From assembly GCA_003557825.1 (NCBI GenBank), contig PWNM01000001.1:1-9984 (forward strand): DNA of 9,984 bases, given 5' to 3'. Of this stretch, positions 1 to 7,230 are shown in pieces (positions within the stretch are counted from its first letter, which is position 1; each line of letters starts with the position of its first letter). This DNA comes from Candidatus Hydrogenedentota bacterium (GTDB taxonomy: Bacteria > Hydrogenedentota > Hydrogenedentia > Hydrogenedentales > SLHB01). A program made the position numbers and the translations under genes. The notes beneath the pieces are model-generated. The model ran no database searches and was not told where the DNA came from. It saw only the letters and a list, made by a program, of their open reading frames with translations.

Positions 1-1289
1 AGGCTCATCCACACGGGCGGGGGAATCCGGTCATTCCTCTCGAACTCGGGAAGCTGTTCGATGGGCAGCGTGTGAGATGGCAGATCCTTCCCAAAGCCGC
101 TTATATACTGCGGCTGAGGACCTATCTCGAGCAATAACGATTGATCAGTAGCAGTGACGGTGCGGGATTCGCCCAGCATGTCGGTCAGAGTATAGCTATC
201 CGAGCCCAGCGCGAGCGTTGCTTCGTGCGTGTCGCTATCGGAAGACCACACGACGGCGACGGCCTCGCCTTCACCGGATTCCGGTTGAAACACCACGCCG
301 AGCAAGGGGTCCGGCAGCTCCAATCGAGCCGCTGCCCGCGTACCCAACAAATTGTCTATCAAAGCCGCATAGGCATGCCATACGGGCTTCGGGGTACCGT
401 CATCACGGAGAAAACCATACCAGGCTCCGTCCCAGTCGCGCACGGTGAAGGGGAAAACGACATCGACCCGTGCCTCTTCACGCAGCACCAGGCCTGTGAG
501 GATTGCCTGCATCAGGAGTCGGGCCTGTCGGTCTTCGCCTTCGGGCGTGCCGTCGCTTACCCAGCCGAACTCGGTAAGATAGATGGGCTTGTCATCACCG
601 AATTCAAGCATAAGATCACGCATGTCCAGTATCTGAGATCGGAACCATCCGTCGTTAAAGGTCTCGCCCCATTGGTACGGATGGACCGCCATGACATCGA
701 AATATCCCCCGACGCCGTGTTCATAGCATTCACGCATAAAGGGGATATTGATTCCCGCCAGCCCGCCGAACACCACTTGGGCCTCGGGGTTGGCCCGTTT
801 GATGGCCATATAGGCGGATTTGAGTAGCGAAGCGTATTCGTTGGCCGTTCCTTCCCAGAAATGGATGTCCGGTTCATTCCACACTTCGTAGTCTAAAATG
901 CGGTCGCCAAAATAGGCAACGGTCTGCTCAATGTAACGCGACCAATCGCGCAGATCCTGAGGCGGATAGGCGCGGCGGTTTTCAGCATCTTCCGGAGCCG
1001 ACGAAGCCCAATCGGGCGTATAACCCAACAATGCCAACTGGCGGATCCCGTAGGGCTCGAGCCAGTTTGTGAGTTCCGTATCGGCTTCGTCGAAATTCAG
1101 TACATCCGGTTCCGGCGCCATGCGTCCCCAATCCAACGCCGCCGAGCCCGCACCCATGCGGCACCAGCCTACGCCCAGCTCGTCGAGTCCGTCCCAAGGG
1201 TTGCAAATACCGAACGGGTTGGATTCACGACCTGCCGCCCCCGTATGTACAACCACCGATAAAAGCAACAAGCATCCGATGAAGCGCAT
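1..1289 (-). CDS. Secreted clan GH-A glycoside hydrolase, GH39-like (C-terminus beyond left edge)
   Basis: The frame is open for 429 codons from an ATG at 1289 to the left edge with no stop, so the C-terminus is missing. The start follows a GGGGGAG ribosome binding site and gives a signal peptide (residues 1 to about 20, hydrophobic core CLLLLSVVV). The catalytic domain shows clan GH-A (beta/alpha)8 hallmarks: LLGYTPDWAS (88-97), YEVWNEPD (134-141) with E139 as likely acid/base, AVHPY (201-205), and IYLTEFGW (236-243) with E240 as likely nucleophile. A beta-sandwich probably follows from about residue 320 to 395, as in GH39 and GH51. It should retain hydrolysis of a beta-linked glycoside in the periplasm or outside the cell; the substrate cannot be read from sequence. 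It is divergent from a GH127 enzyme, which suggests joint polysaccharide degradation. GH5 or another clan GH-A family remains possible. Confidence 0.82.
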   Translation of the reverse strand, partial: MRFIGCLLLLSVVVHTGAAGRESNPFGICNPWDGLDELGVGWCRMGAGSAALDWGRMAPEPDVLNFDEADTELTNWLEPYGIRQLALLGYTPDWASSAPEDAENRRAYPPQDLRDWSRYIEQTVAYFGDRILDYEVWNEPDIHFWEGTANEYASLLKSAYMAIKRANPEAQVVFGGLAGINIPFMRECYEHGVGGYFDVMAVHPYQWGETFNDGWFRSQILDMRDLMLEFGDDKPIYLTEFGWVSDGTPEGEDRQARLLMQAILTGLVLREEARVDVVFPFTVRDWDGAWYGFLRDDGTPKPVWHAYAALIDNLLGTRAAARLELPDPLLGVVFQPESGEGEAVAVVWSSDSDTHEATLALGSDSYTLTDMLGESRTVTATDQSLLLEIGPQPQYISGFGKDLPSHTLPIEQLPEFERNDRIPPPVWMS

Positions 1290-1498
1290 GTTATGCTCCC
1301 CCTTTCTGTCCTGACCGATGATCTGACCTGACCAGGTTTCTGTGGGATACCGTACACCATGCCGGGCAGGGGAATCATCCGGGATGGATCTATTTCTATC
1401 CGGACCGTGCAGGCCTTGCCTTCAGAGGGTCATGGGGATATGATAGAACGGCATAACGGGAGGCATGAGTCGAACCACGGCTTAAGGAGGAGGGCGTC
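1290..1498. other. Divergent intergenic region between the two glycoside hydrolase genes
   Basis: This 209-nt gap carries the 5' ends of both hydrolase genes. Beside the left gene the hexamer CTGACC occurs three times (1311-1316, 1323-1328, 1328-1333), and CCTGACC recurs at a 17-nt period (1310-1316 and 1327-1333), which could be a regulator site. A promoter for the rightward gene is listed separately. I see no convincing promoter for the leftward gene and no small gene. Confidence 0.6.
1416..1444 (+). promoter_or_regulatory. Sigma70-like promoter for the GH127 gene
   Basis: A TTGCCT -35 element (1416-1421) is separated by exactly 17 nt from a TATGAT -10 element (1439-1444), matching the TTGACA/TATAAT consensus at 4 of 6 and 5 of 6 positions. 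Transcription would begin near 1451, giving a leader of about 48 nt. It is the best match upstream of the GH127 gene but rests on pattern alone. Confidence 0.45.
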
Positions 1499-4306
1499 AT
1501 GGATTTTCCGCAGCACCAGTACAAGATGGTTGGTCATATGGCGCGTTGGGCGGGTGTAGTTTGGGTCAGCTTGGCGCTGGCGGCAGGGGGAACACAGGCG
1601 ATGGAATTTGAAATACCCAGGGATGCCACATTCTCGTTTCATGGGCCGGTAGGCGAGCGAATTGCGGCCAATATTGAGCAGTGGTTGTTACCGGCTCCGG
1701 AGGCCAATCCGGGCATGGTCGAGATGTTCCGCGTGCGGGATCGTAAACCACAACCCCAGCTTGTACCTTGGGCGGGGGAATTTATAGGAAAGTACCTCAT
1801 TTCGGCCATCCAAGCCCGGCGTATGACCGAAGACCCGCGGTTGGATGCGCGGGTCGACGAAGTAATCCAAGAGCTGTTGGCCACCCAGGCCGGCGATGGC
1901 TACCTCGGCCCTTTTCGTGAGGAAGAACGACTCCTGGGTCATTGGGATCTTTGGGGCCATTACCACATTATGCTGGCATTGATGATGTGGCATGAAGATA
2001 CGGGCGATGCCGACGCGTTGGCCGCAACGATCCGTGCTGCCGATTTGATATGCCGTGTATATCTTGATGGAGACCGGCGCCCCATCGATGCGGGTTCCGA
2101 CGAGATGAACCTATCCATTATCCATGCCCTGGGTCGGCTATACCGGCATACGGGCGAGGAGCGGTATTTTCAACTCATGGAGCGCATCGTCGCGGATTGG
2201 GAAACGCCGCCTGCCGGTGATTACTATCGCCAGGGGCTTGCCGATATTCCTTTCTATCGCATGCCAAAACCGCGTTGGGAAAGCCTGCACAGCATTCAGG
2301 GCATGGTCGAGCTGTACCGTATCACGGGCGATTCGTCGTACCGCAAGGCGTTCATGAGCATCTGGCACAGCATTGCCGCCTATGATGTTCACAACACCGG
2401 CGCTTTCTCCACCAACGAACAGGCCGTGGGCAATCCCTACGCCATCGGAGCCATTGAAACCTGTTGCCAGGTGGCCTGGACGGCGATGACGGTGGATATG
2501 TTGCTTCTTACCGGCGATGCGCGGGTGGCCGATGAGCTTGAACGGGGGTTTTGGAACGCGATTTTGGCCTATCAACATCCTTCCGGCCGCTGGAATACCT
2601 ACCATACCCCCAGCGACGGCGTGCGCGAGGCCTCGGCCCATTCCATTGTGTTTCAGGCCCGGCATGGGACGCCCGAGCTGAACTGCTGTTCGGTTAATGC
2701 GCCCCGCGGATTGGGCATGCTGTCCGAATGGGCCATGATGGTTGATCCCGAAGTCGGCGGACTCACGGTCAACTACTATGGTCCGATGGAAGCGGTCCTA
2801 CCCTTGCCTGCGGGTGGAACCGTGACGATCAGACAGGAGACTGCCTATCCTGTGGACGGGCGAATTCGCCTGCACCTTTCCGTTGACGAACCCGCCGAGT
2901 TTCCGTTGCGGTTGCGAATACCCGGGTGGACGACCGCTGCCCAGGTATCCGTGAACAGGGGCGTGGCGGAATCGGTTGATCCCGGTGGATATTATGAAAT
3001 CAACCGAACCTGGCACTCGGATGACACGATTATGCTGGAACTCGATATGACCCTTCATACGTGGATTGGTGATGTCGAGCGGGAGGGGAAGCTTTCCGTC
3101 TACCGGGGTCCCCTGTTGCTGGCCTACGACCAGAGATACAATACGTTCGACCCGGAGGACCTACCGATCCTTGACTACACGGATCTGACCTATCGTTCCA
3201 TCGCATTGCCCCAGGCCATGTTTCCGCCTATGTTGGCGGTCGAGATGGCAACGACCGGGGAGCAACCGTTGATCCTGTGTGACTTTGCCCATGCCGGAGC
3301 GCATGGTACCCATTATGTGTCCTGGCTGCCCGTCACCAATGCGCCGCCTGCGCCCTTTCGTCTTGAATCACCGGATGAAGCAGCCGTAATACCCGCAGGC
3401 CCGACACGTTTTCGCTGGCATGGGACGGCTGGGTCGGATACCAAAGTCTATACGGTGCGTATTGCGCGTGATGCCTCGTTTGAAGATACGGTAGCCGAAG
3501 TGACCGACCTTCGTACGTTCCGGTACGCCCTTCGTGATGGACTCGACAGAGGGGGAACCTATTACTGGACCGTAGAGGCGACGAACTCCAATGGGACGGT
3601 ATCCGCCGTGGACGGCCCCCGTTCGTTCACCGTGGATCCGGACCTGCCGAATCCCCTTCGTGAACATCCGAGCCTCATCGAATTCCGAGAGGATGCCTTG
3701 GCGGCCGGTTCGCCCCTTGATGGGTCCGGGGAGCCTGTTTACGGGGTCCTGGAGGAAATGCGCAACATCGAACCCGCCGTCGATCGTCAGGGTCGTCCGA
3801 ATGGGGCCGTGCGGTTTCGTGGCGACGGGTTGTTGCGGTATCGAATCGCCGAGTTTCCCCGTGAAGACTATACGTTTCTGGCTTGGGTTCGCCCCGAAGC
3901 GCCTCCTGCGGGGATGTATGGTCAGATTATCAGCGCCTGGCAAAAGGCGATGGACGATCCGTTGCGAGTCTATATTCGTGAGGATACGCTGGCGGTACGG
4001 ATCGAAGCGGGGCTTCCGGTGGATATCCCGCCCGTTCCCGTTGAATGGGAACAGTGGATCCATGTGGCCGTGGTGAAGCAAGGCGCAACGTTGACCTTGT
4101 ATATCGATGGTCAACGCCGAGGCACGGCGGCGGCCCCTGAACGGCTGGGGACTACCGTGGCCGAAGATTTTGCGCTTGGAGGCAATCCCCATTTCGAAGG
4201 CGATGAATACTTTCACGGCTGCCTGGACGACTTCGCGTTTTACGGCCGTGCCTTTACGCCCGATGAGATCGCACGCGCTTATCGTGAGGGTATCGGTATC
4301 GAATGA
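1499..4306 (+). CDS. Secreted GH127-type beta-L-arabinofuranosidase with FnIII-like and LamG-like modules
   Basis: This 935-aa protein begins 8 nt after a perfect AAGGAGG (1484-1490). A Sec signal peptide ends near residue 34 (ARWAGVVWVSLALAAGGTQA), with a rather long n-region. Residues about 35-440 form the (alpha/alpha)6 catalytic domain of GH127 (DUF1680). The family zinc/cysteine site is visible: E320 and C322 in ETCC, and C396-C397 in ELNCCSVNAPRG. By analogy with characterised GH127 enzymes, C396 is the nucleophile and E307 (NEQ) the likely acid/base. A beta-sandwich follows (about 440-612), then an FnIII-like domain (about 616-712) and a LamG-like jelly roll (about 716-935) ending in GCLDDFAFYGRAFTPDEI, typical of LamGL domains. 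The catalytic part alone is near family length; the last ~320 residues are added modules, probably for binding glycan or surface. The likely reaction is release of beta-L-arabinofuranose, but DUF1680 is diverse and the substrate is inferred. Confidence 0.9.
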   Translation: MDFPQHQYKMVGHMARWAGVVWVSLALAAGGTQAMEFEIPRDATFSFHGPVGERIAANIEQWLLPAPEANPGMVEMFRVRDRKPQPQLVPWAGEFIGKYLISAIQARRMTEDPRLDARVDEVIQELLATQAGDGYLGPFREEERLLGHWDLWGHYHIMLALMMWHEDTGDADALAATIRAADLICRVYLDGDRRPIDAGSDEMNLSIIHALGRLYRHTGEERYFQLMERIVADWETPPAGDYYRQGLADIPFYRMPKPRWESLHSIQGMVELYRITGDSSYRKAFMSIWHSIAAYDVHNTGAFSTNEQAVGNPYAIGAIETCCQVAWTAMTVDMLLLTGDARVADELERGFWNAILAYQHPSGRWNTYHTPSDGVREASAHSIVFQARHGTPELNCCSVNAPRGLGMLSEWAMMVDPEVGGLTVNYYGPMEAVLPLPAGGTVTIRQETAYPVDGRIRLHLSVDEPAEFPLRLRIPGWTTAAQVSVNRGVAESVDPGGYYEINRTWHSDDTIMLELDMTLHTWIGDVEREGKLSVYRGPLLLAYDQRYNTFDPEDLPILDYTDLTYRSIALPQAMFPPMLAVEMATTGEQPLILCDFAHAGAHGTHYVSWLPVTNAPPAPFRLESPDEAAVIPAGPTRFRWHGTAGSDTKVYTVRIARDASFEDTVAEVTDLRTFRYALRDGLDRGGTYYWTVEATNSNGTVSAVDGPRSFTVDPDLPNPLREHPSLIEFREDALAAGSPLDGSGEPVYGVLEEMRNIEPAVDRQGRPNGAVRFRGDGLLRYRIAEFPREDYTFLAWVRPEAPPAGMYGQIISAWQKAMDDPLRVYIREDTLAVRIEAGLPVDIPPVPVEWEQWIHVAVVKQGATLTLYIDGQRRGTAAAPERLGTTVAEDFALGGNPHFEGDEYFHGCLDDFAFYGRAFTPDEIARAYREGIGIE

Positions 4307-4336
4307 CAGTGAAAATCCTGCCCGATACTTCGGCAG

Positions 4337-5434
4337 CTAATCGAAGTGAATGTCTACCGTTTCGCCGGGGCGAAGATGGAGGGCGGGGGGAGTGCTGATG
4401 ATGATGGGGAGTCCCAGCTCGGTCTCCAACCCGGCCATTCCTTGAACAAGCGTGGGCGTGATAGGCTCGAGTTGGGAGCCGATAGTGAGGATACGGGCCT
4501 CGGCGTATGCCCAATCGCCGCCGCGTTTACGGACCTTGACCGTGGCGCCTTCTTCCGGTTCCATGGTAATTGGTTGCCGCATATAGGCGATGATCCGGTC
4601 CGATTCGGCCGAACTGATGGTGAATACGGGATCCCCTGCTACCACCGTTTCGCCGGGTCTGCGGTGGATCATGCTGATCATGCCCGTCATGGGGGCGATA
4701 AGGTCAATGGGGCGCAGCTCGGCCTCGGCCAAGCGCAGCCGTTCTTCTTGTATGGCAATGGCGGCCTGGAGCCTGGCATCGGCTTCGGCCTCGCCGGAGC
4801 CTTGGCGTTCCCAGGGGGGAGACATCTCCTCGAGCCGCGTCTCAAGCGCGGCCACCACCCGGGTGAGTTCAGCGGACTCGGTTCGCAGTGCGTCGCGGGT
4901 GGCTTCCGCAGCTTCATAGGCATCTGCTGAGATGAGGCCCGATTCGAAAAGCTCTTTCATGCGTCCGTATTCGCTCTCGGCACGCCGAATCCGTACGGCA
5001 ATTTCCGCCAACTCGACCCGTTTTAGCATGGAATCGAATCGAAGCTCTTCATAGTTGAGATCCGTTCGGTGAGAACTGACGAGGGGTTCCATGCCCCGCC
5101 GCAACGATTCAATCTCGGCCCGGGTCACGGCTAACGTTCTGTCGATAATGTCCGGCGTACTGTGGTGGATGGTCCCAATAGGCTGGCCCTGCTCCACCCA
5201 ATCGTATGTCGTAAAGCTGAACCCGGCGAGGGTTCCAGTCCTGGGGGATGTCACCTCCGCGCGTATAGCTTGTACTTTGCCCACCAATGTGGGGGCGGCC
5301 ACATGGTAATACCAGGTCCAAGCCACCACGCCCAACGATACGACGAAGACCACAAACGGGACCACGGTCATACGAAACTGCAGCCAACGCCGACTGAGGG
5401 GAATGCGGAGGGGCTTTTGATGGGCGGACCGCAT
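4337..5434 (-). CDS. HlyD/AcrA-type membrane fusion protein (periplasmic adaptor)
   Basis: Inner-membrane-anchored periplasmic adaptor of 365 aa. An N-terminal transmembrane helix (about 21-42) precedes a first lipoyl half-motif (about 50-90), a long coiled-coil hairpin (about 98-235), the second lipoyl half (PIDLIAPMTGMISMIHRRPG, near 242-261) and a C-terminal beta-barrel. The hairpin tip reads RMKELFESGLIS, giving R158, L162 and S169 at the spacing of the RLS motif that docks AcrA and MacA onto TolC. I chose the ATG at 5434 because GGAG lies 8 nt upstream and the codon begins one base after the stop of the DUF4956 gene. An in-frame ATG at 5452 would add six residues and overlap that gene by 17 nt, but lacks a clear ribosome site. 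No transporter or TolC gene is adjacent, so its inner-membrane partner is either encoded elsewhere or is the DUF4956 protein. Confidence 0.87.
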   Translation of the reverse strand: MRSAHQKPLRIPLSRRWLQFRMTVVPFVVFVVSLGVVAWTWYYHVAAPTLVGKVQAIRAEVTSPRTGTLAGFSFTTYDWVEQGQPIGTIHHSTPDIIDRTLAVTRAEIESLRRGMEPLVSSHRTDLNYEELRFDSMLKRVELAEIAVRIRRAESEYGRMKELFESGLISADAYEAAEATRDALRTESAELTRVVAALETRLEEMSPPWERQGSGEAEADARLQAAIAIQEERLRLAEAELRPIDLIAPMTGMISMIHRRPGETVVAGDPVFTISSAESDRIIAYMRQPITMEPEEGATVKVRKRGGDWAYAEARILTIGSQLEPITPTLVQGMAGLETELGLPIIISTPPALHLRPGETVDIHFD

Positions 5435-5435
5435 G

Positions 5436-6122
5436 TTACATCTCCGACTCATCTTCAGCGGTCAGGCCGGAAACGCGCGATACGCCGGGTAAGTTGCGAA
5501 GCTCGTTGAGGAGTTCGTCGATTCGGTTCGGGTCGCGCAATAGAAGCCGATAGGAAAAATCGGTTCCCTCAGGGGTTTCCGATGACCGTTGGCTGGCACA
5601 GATGGCCTTACGACTGTGGCGATTCAACAGCATCCGCAGATCCCCCAGCTCGGCCACCGGCCGATCCCAGTGAAGGTTCAGGATGTAGTCGTAACGATGC
5701 CGGGTACCCATGCGGGTGAACGACATGTAGAGCAGAATAGCCGCAATAAGCCCGCATCCCACGGCGGCCGTGCCGTATCGAAACGTGCCGCATGCCAGTC
5801 CGATGACAATGACCGAGAAAACATAGGTGGTATCGAGCGTGTCCCGAAGGACGTTTCGGAATCGCACAATGGCAAACACGGTCATCAGGCCCACCACCGT
5901 AACGATATTGTGGCTCAGGACCATCATGACAAGGGCCACTATGACCGGTAGGACAACGAGCGAATTGACAAACGTTCGGGAATACGATAGCCCGCTGTGG
6001 GTGGTCATGTAGACCCAGGCCATTAGCTGACCGCATACGAAGGCCAACAAAAGCCCCAGCAGCGTCTCGGAAATGTGGACCGGGCCCGCTGTATAGTCAC
6101 TGCGAAAGAACCATTCAACCAT
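5436..6122 (-). CDS. DUF4956 family integral membrane protein
   Basis: The protein has 228 aa with about five membrane segments (near 18-39, 51-69, 72-86, 100-112, 117-134) and a soluble, probably cytoplasmic C-terminal domain (140-228). The loop RFRNVLRDTLDTTY (87-100), followed by a hydrophobic stretch ending in GLACG, is the signature I associate with DUF4956. The C-terminal domain alternates strands and helices (YDYILNLHW ... NRIDELLNELRNLPGVSRV), which looks like a ferredoxin/ACT-type fold; that is inference. Function is unknown. It sits between a VTC polymerase 68 nt upstream and an adaptor protein immediately downstream, so a role as membrane partner or channel for the polymerase product is plausible. 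The ribosome site is weak (GAGG about 13 nt upstream), which suggests translation partly depends on the upstream gene. Confidence 0.85.
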   Translation of the reverse strand: MVEWFFRSDYTAGPVHISETLLGLLLAFVCGQLMAWVYMTTHSGLSYSRTFVNSLVVLPVIVALVMMVLSHNIVTVVGLMTVFAIVRFRNVLRDTLDTTYVFSVIVIGLACGTFRYGTAAVGCGLIAAILLYMSFTRMGTRHRYDYILNLHWDRPVAELGDLRMLLNRHSRKAICASQRSSETPEGTDFSYRLLLRDPNRIDELLNELRNLPGVSRVSGLTAEDESEM

Positions 6123-6190
6123 GGTATATCGTTTGCCTCAGCCCCGCGGTGATTCGGTGATGGGTTATCCCAATAAGATGAAGGGTCTTA

Positions 6191-6955
6191 TCAGGCATAT
6201 GCGGCGTGCCAAGCGCCGTATGCGCCGGGTGTTGTTTCCTGAACGCCATCTACATATTTTCCCGCCGAGCGTTGTCGAAGGTTAAATGCCAATACCATAT
6301 CCCGCATCCAGCCGGGAAATCGATCGGTGAATTTCAGCTCAAGTATGACCCGGTCGCCGAAGACGGTCAAGGGGTTCTTCATCTGCGTCGAACACATCGC
6401 TTCGAAGCAGGGTTCGCTCAATACCATCCGGTCCATGGTCACCCGCACCGCATTCCCCCCGTCAGGCACCCACGCTTCGCGGTCATAGGCAACATGCGAT
6501 TTGGGTTCTCCGTTGACCTCGAGCATGCGCCGTGAAAATTCCTGTGCCGCATGCATTGCTTCGGGGTTGGAATCGGCCAGATCGCTCGGTGAGGGAAGGT
6601 GCCCCCGCAACAAATTGCCTATGGCATGGCGATGGACCTGTCCCCGAAGTTTCGATATGGTATTGTTCGTGCGTCGTTTGACTTCAAAGAAAACCGGTGC
6701 GCTCGGGTTGTCGTTGTAATAACGAATACGCAGCTTGAACCGGTTCTTCAATCCATTAATCGTATCCCGATAAAGCTTCATATCGGGGGAATCCAGGTAT
6801 AGGCTGTGAACCGGATAGGAGTAGTTTATCTTGCCGATGGCGTGTTCATCCGGGGATAAGTAGGTGCGCACGAATTCCCGTACCTTCGCCGCAACCTCCT
6901 CCGAAATGACGTATTTCAGCTCAAATCGTTGTTTCTGTGCTTTGTCCACCACCAT
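6191..6955 (-). CDS. VTC-domain polyphosphate polymerase family protein
   Basis: This 254-aa protein is a stand-alone VTC catalytic domain of the triphosphate tunnel metalloenzyme type, without the SPX or membrane domains of yeast Vtc4. Expected tunnel residues are visible: RFELKY (10-15, K14), SLYLDS (51-56), KLRIRYY (74-80) with R76 and R78, FFEVKRR (89-95) with K93, SKLRG (101-105) with K102, ILELKF (204-209) with E206, and SAGKY (230-234) with K233. R76/R78/K93 keep the spacing of Vtc4 R264/R266/K281, so the site looks intact. The family makes inorganic polyphosphate from ATP in the cytoplasm. The start follows GGGAG at 6-nt spacing. It is the first gene of a three-gene operon with DUF4956 and an HlyD-type adaptor, divergent from a CotH protein. 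Polyphosphate is the likely product, but another phosphotransfer reaction on the same scaffold cannot be excluded. Confidence 0.9.
   Translation of the reverse strand: MVVDKAQKQRFELKYVISEEVAAKVREFVRTYLSPDEHAIGKINYSYPVHSLYLDSPDMKLYRDTINGLKNRFKLRIRYYNDNPSAPVFFEVKRRTNNTISKLRGQVHRHAIGNLLRGHLPSPSDLADSNPEAMHAAQEFSRRMLEVNGEPKSHVAYDREAWVPDGGNAVRVTMDRMVLSEPCFEAMCSTQMKNPLTVFGDRVILELKFTDRFPGWMRDMVLAFNLRQRSAGKYVDGVQETTPGAYGAWHAAYA
6194..6226 (-). other. Imperfect hairpin over the end of the VTC gene
   Basis: Two 13-nt arms (6194-6206 and 6214-6226) around a 7-nt loop form a GC-rich stem with 11 of 13 positions paired in the leftward transcript, counting one G-U. It ends just before the VTC stop codon, inside the operon and without a T-run. 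It may affect mRNA stability or partial attenuation between VTC and DUF4956, or may simply reflect coding sequence. Confidence 0.25.
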
Positions 6956-7230
6956 ATTGTGCTCCCAACCTACCCGTAAACGGTCTATACCTGTTCGTTC
7001 ACACAGTCGTGCGCAACGCTAACATATTTCTAACAAAGGCGGCCCTATTTTGTCAATATCCCCATGGTTTATGTGGCGATCGTTGTTGATCAAGCCATGG
7101 TTATTCGTTATGGTAGTAGGAAGTGGTGTGTGGCACGCATACCGCGTATTGAGGTTCGTTGTTGATGGGGTTGAGGCAAAGATCGCCTTTGGGAAGCCCC
7201 GGCGTTGATACTTTTACAGGAGGAGTCTAT
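6956..7230. other. Divergent intergenic region between the VTC operon and the CotH gene
   Basis: This 275-nt region is more AT-rich than the neighbouring VTC operon and has no small gene that I can support. It holds a promoter for the VTC operon (listed separately) and two pairs of exact direct repeats: CCATGGTT at 7062-7069 and 7095-7102 (33-nt period), and TCGTTGTTGAT at 7080-7090 and 7156-7166. A strong ribosome site, AGGAGGAG (7218-7225), serves the CotH gene. No convincing promoter for the rightward gene could be picked by eye. Confidence 0.55.
7027..7056 (-). promoter_or_regulatory. Sigma70-like promoter for the VTC-DUF4956-HlyD operon
   Basis: On the leftward strand a perfect TTGACA (-35, at 7056-7051) is followed after 18 nt by TAGAAA (-10, at 7032-7027; 4 of 6 consensus matches). 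Transcription would start near 7020, leaving a leader of about 65 nt before the VTC ATG. The CCATGGTT repeats lie just upstream of the -35, a fitting place for a regulator. Confidence 0.45.

Noticed and set aside
141..827. Rightward 228-codon open frame
   Set aside because: It lies opposite the GH39-like gene, whose leftward frame shows a signal peptide, two catalytic glutamate motifs and a good ribosome site. The rightward translation has no recognisable domain.
1290..1420. Promoter for the leftward GH39-like gene
   Set aside because: I found no pair of -35 and -10 elements with acceptable spacing on the leftward strand; AT-rich fragments such as TAGAAAT stand alone.
2138..2665. Leftward 175-codon open frame
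   Set aside because: It is antisense to the GH127 catalytic centre, including the ETCC motif, with no ribosome site or domain of its own.
3368..4216. Leftward 282-codon open frame
   Set aside because: It is antisense to the FnIII-like and LamG-like part of the GH127 gene, and its arginine- and histidine-rich translation is typical of a GC-rich shadow frame.
4318..4336. Possible bidirectional terminator between the convergent GH127 and HlyD genes
   Set aside because: The inverted repeat CTGCC/GGCAG has only a 5-bp stem with a 9-nt loop and no T-run on either side, too weak to call.
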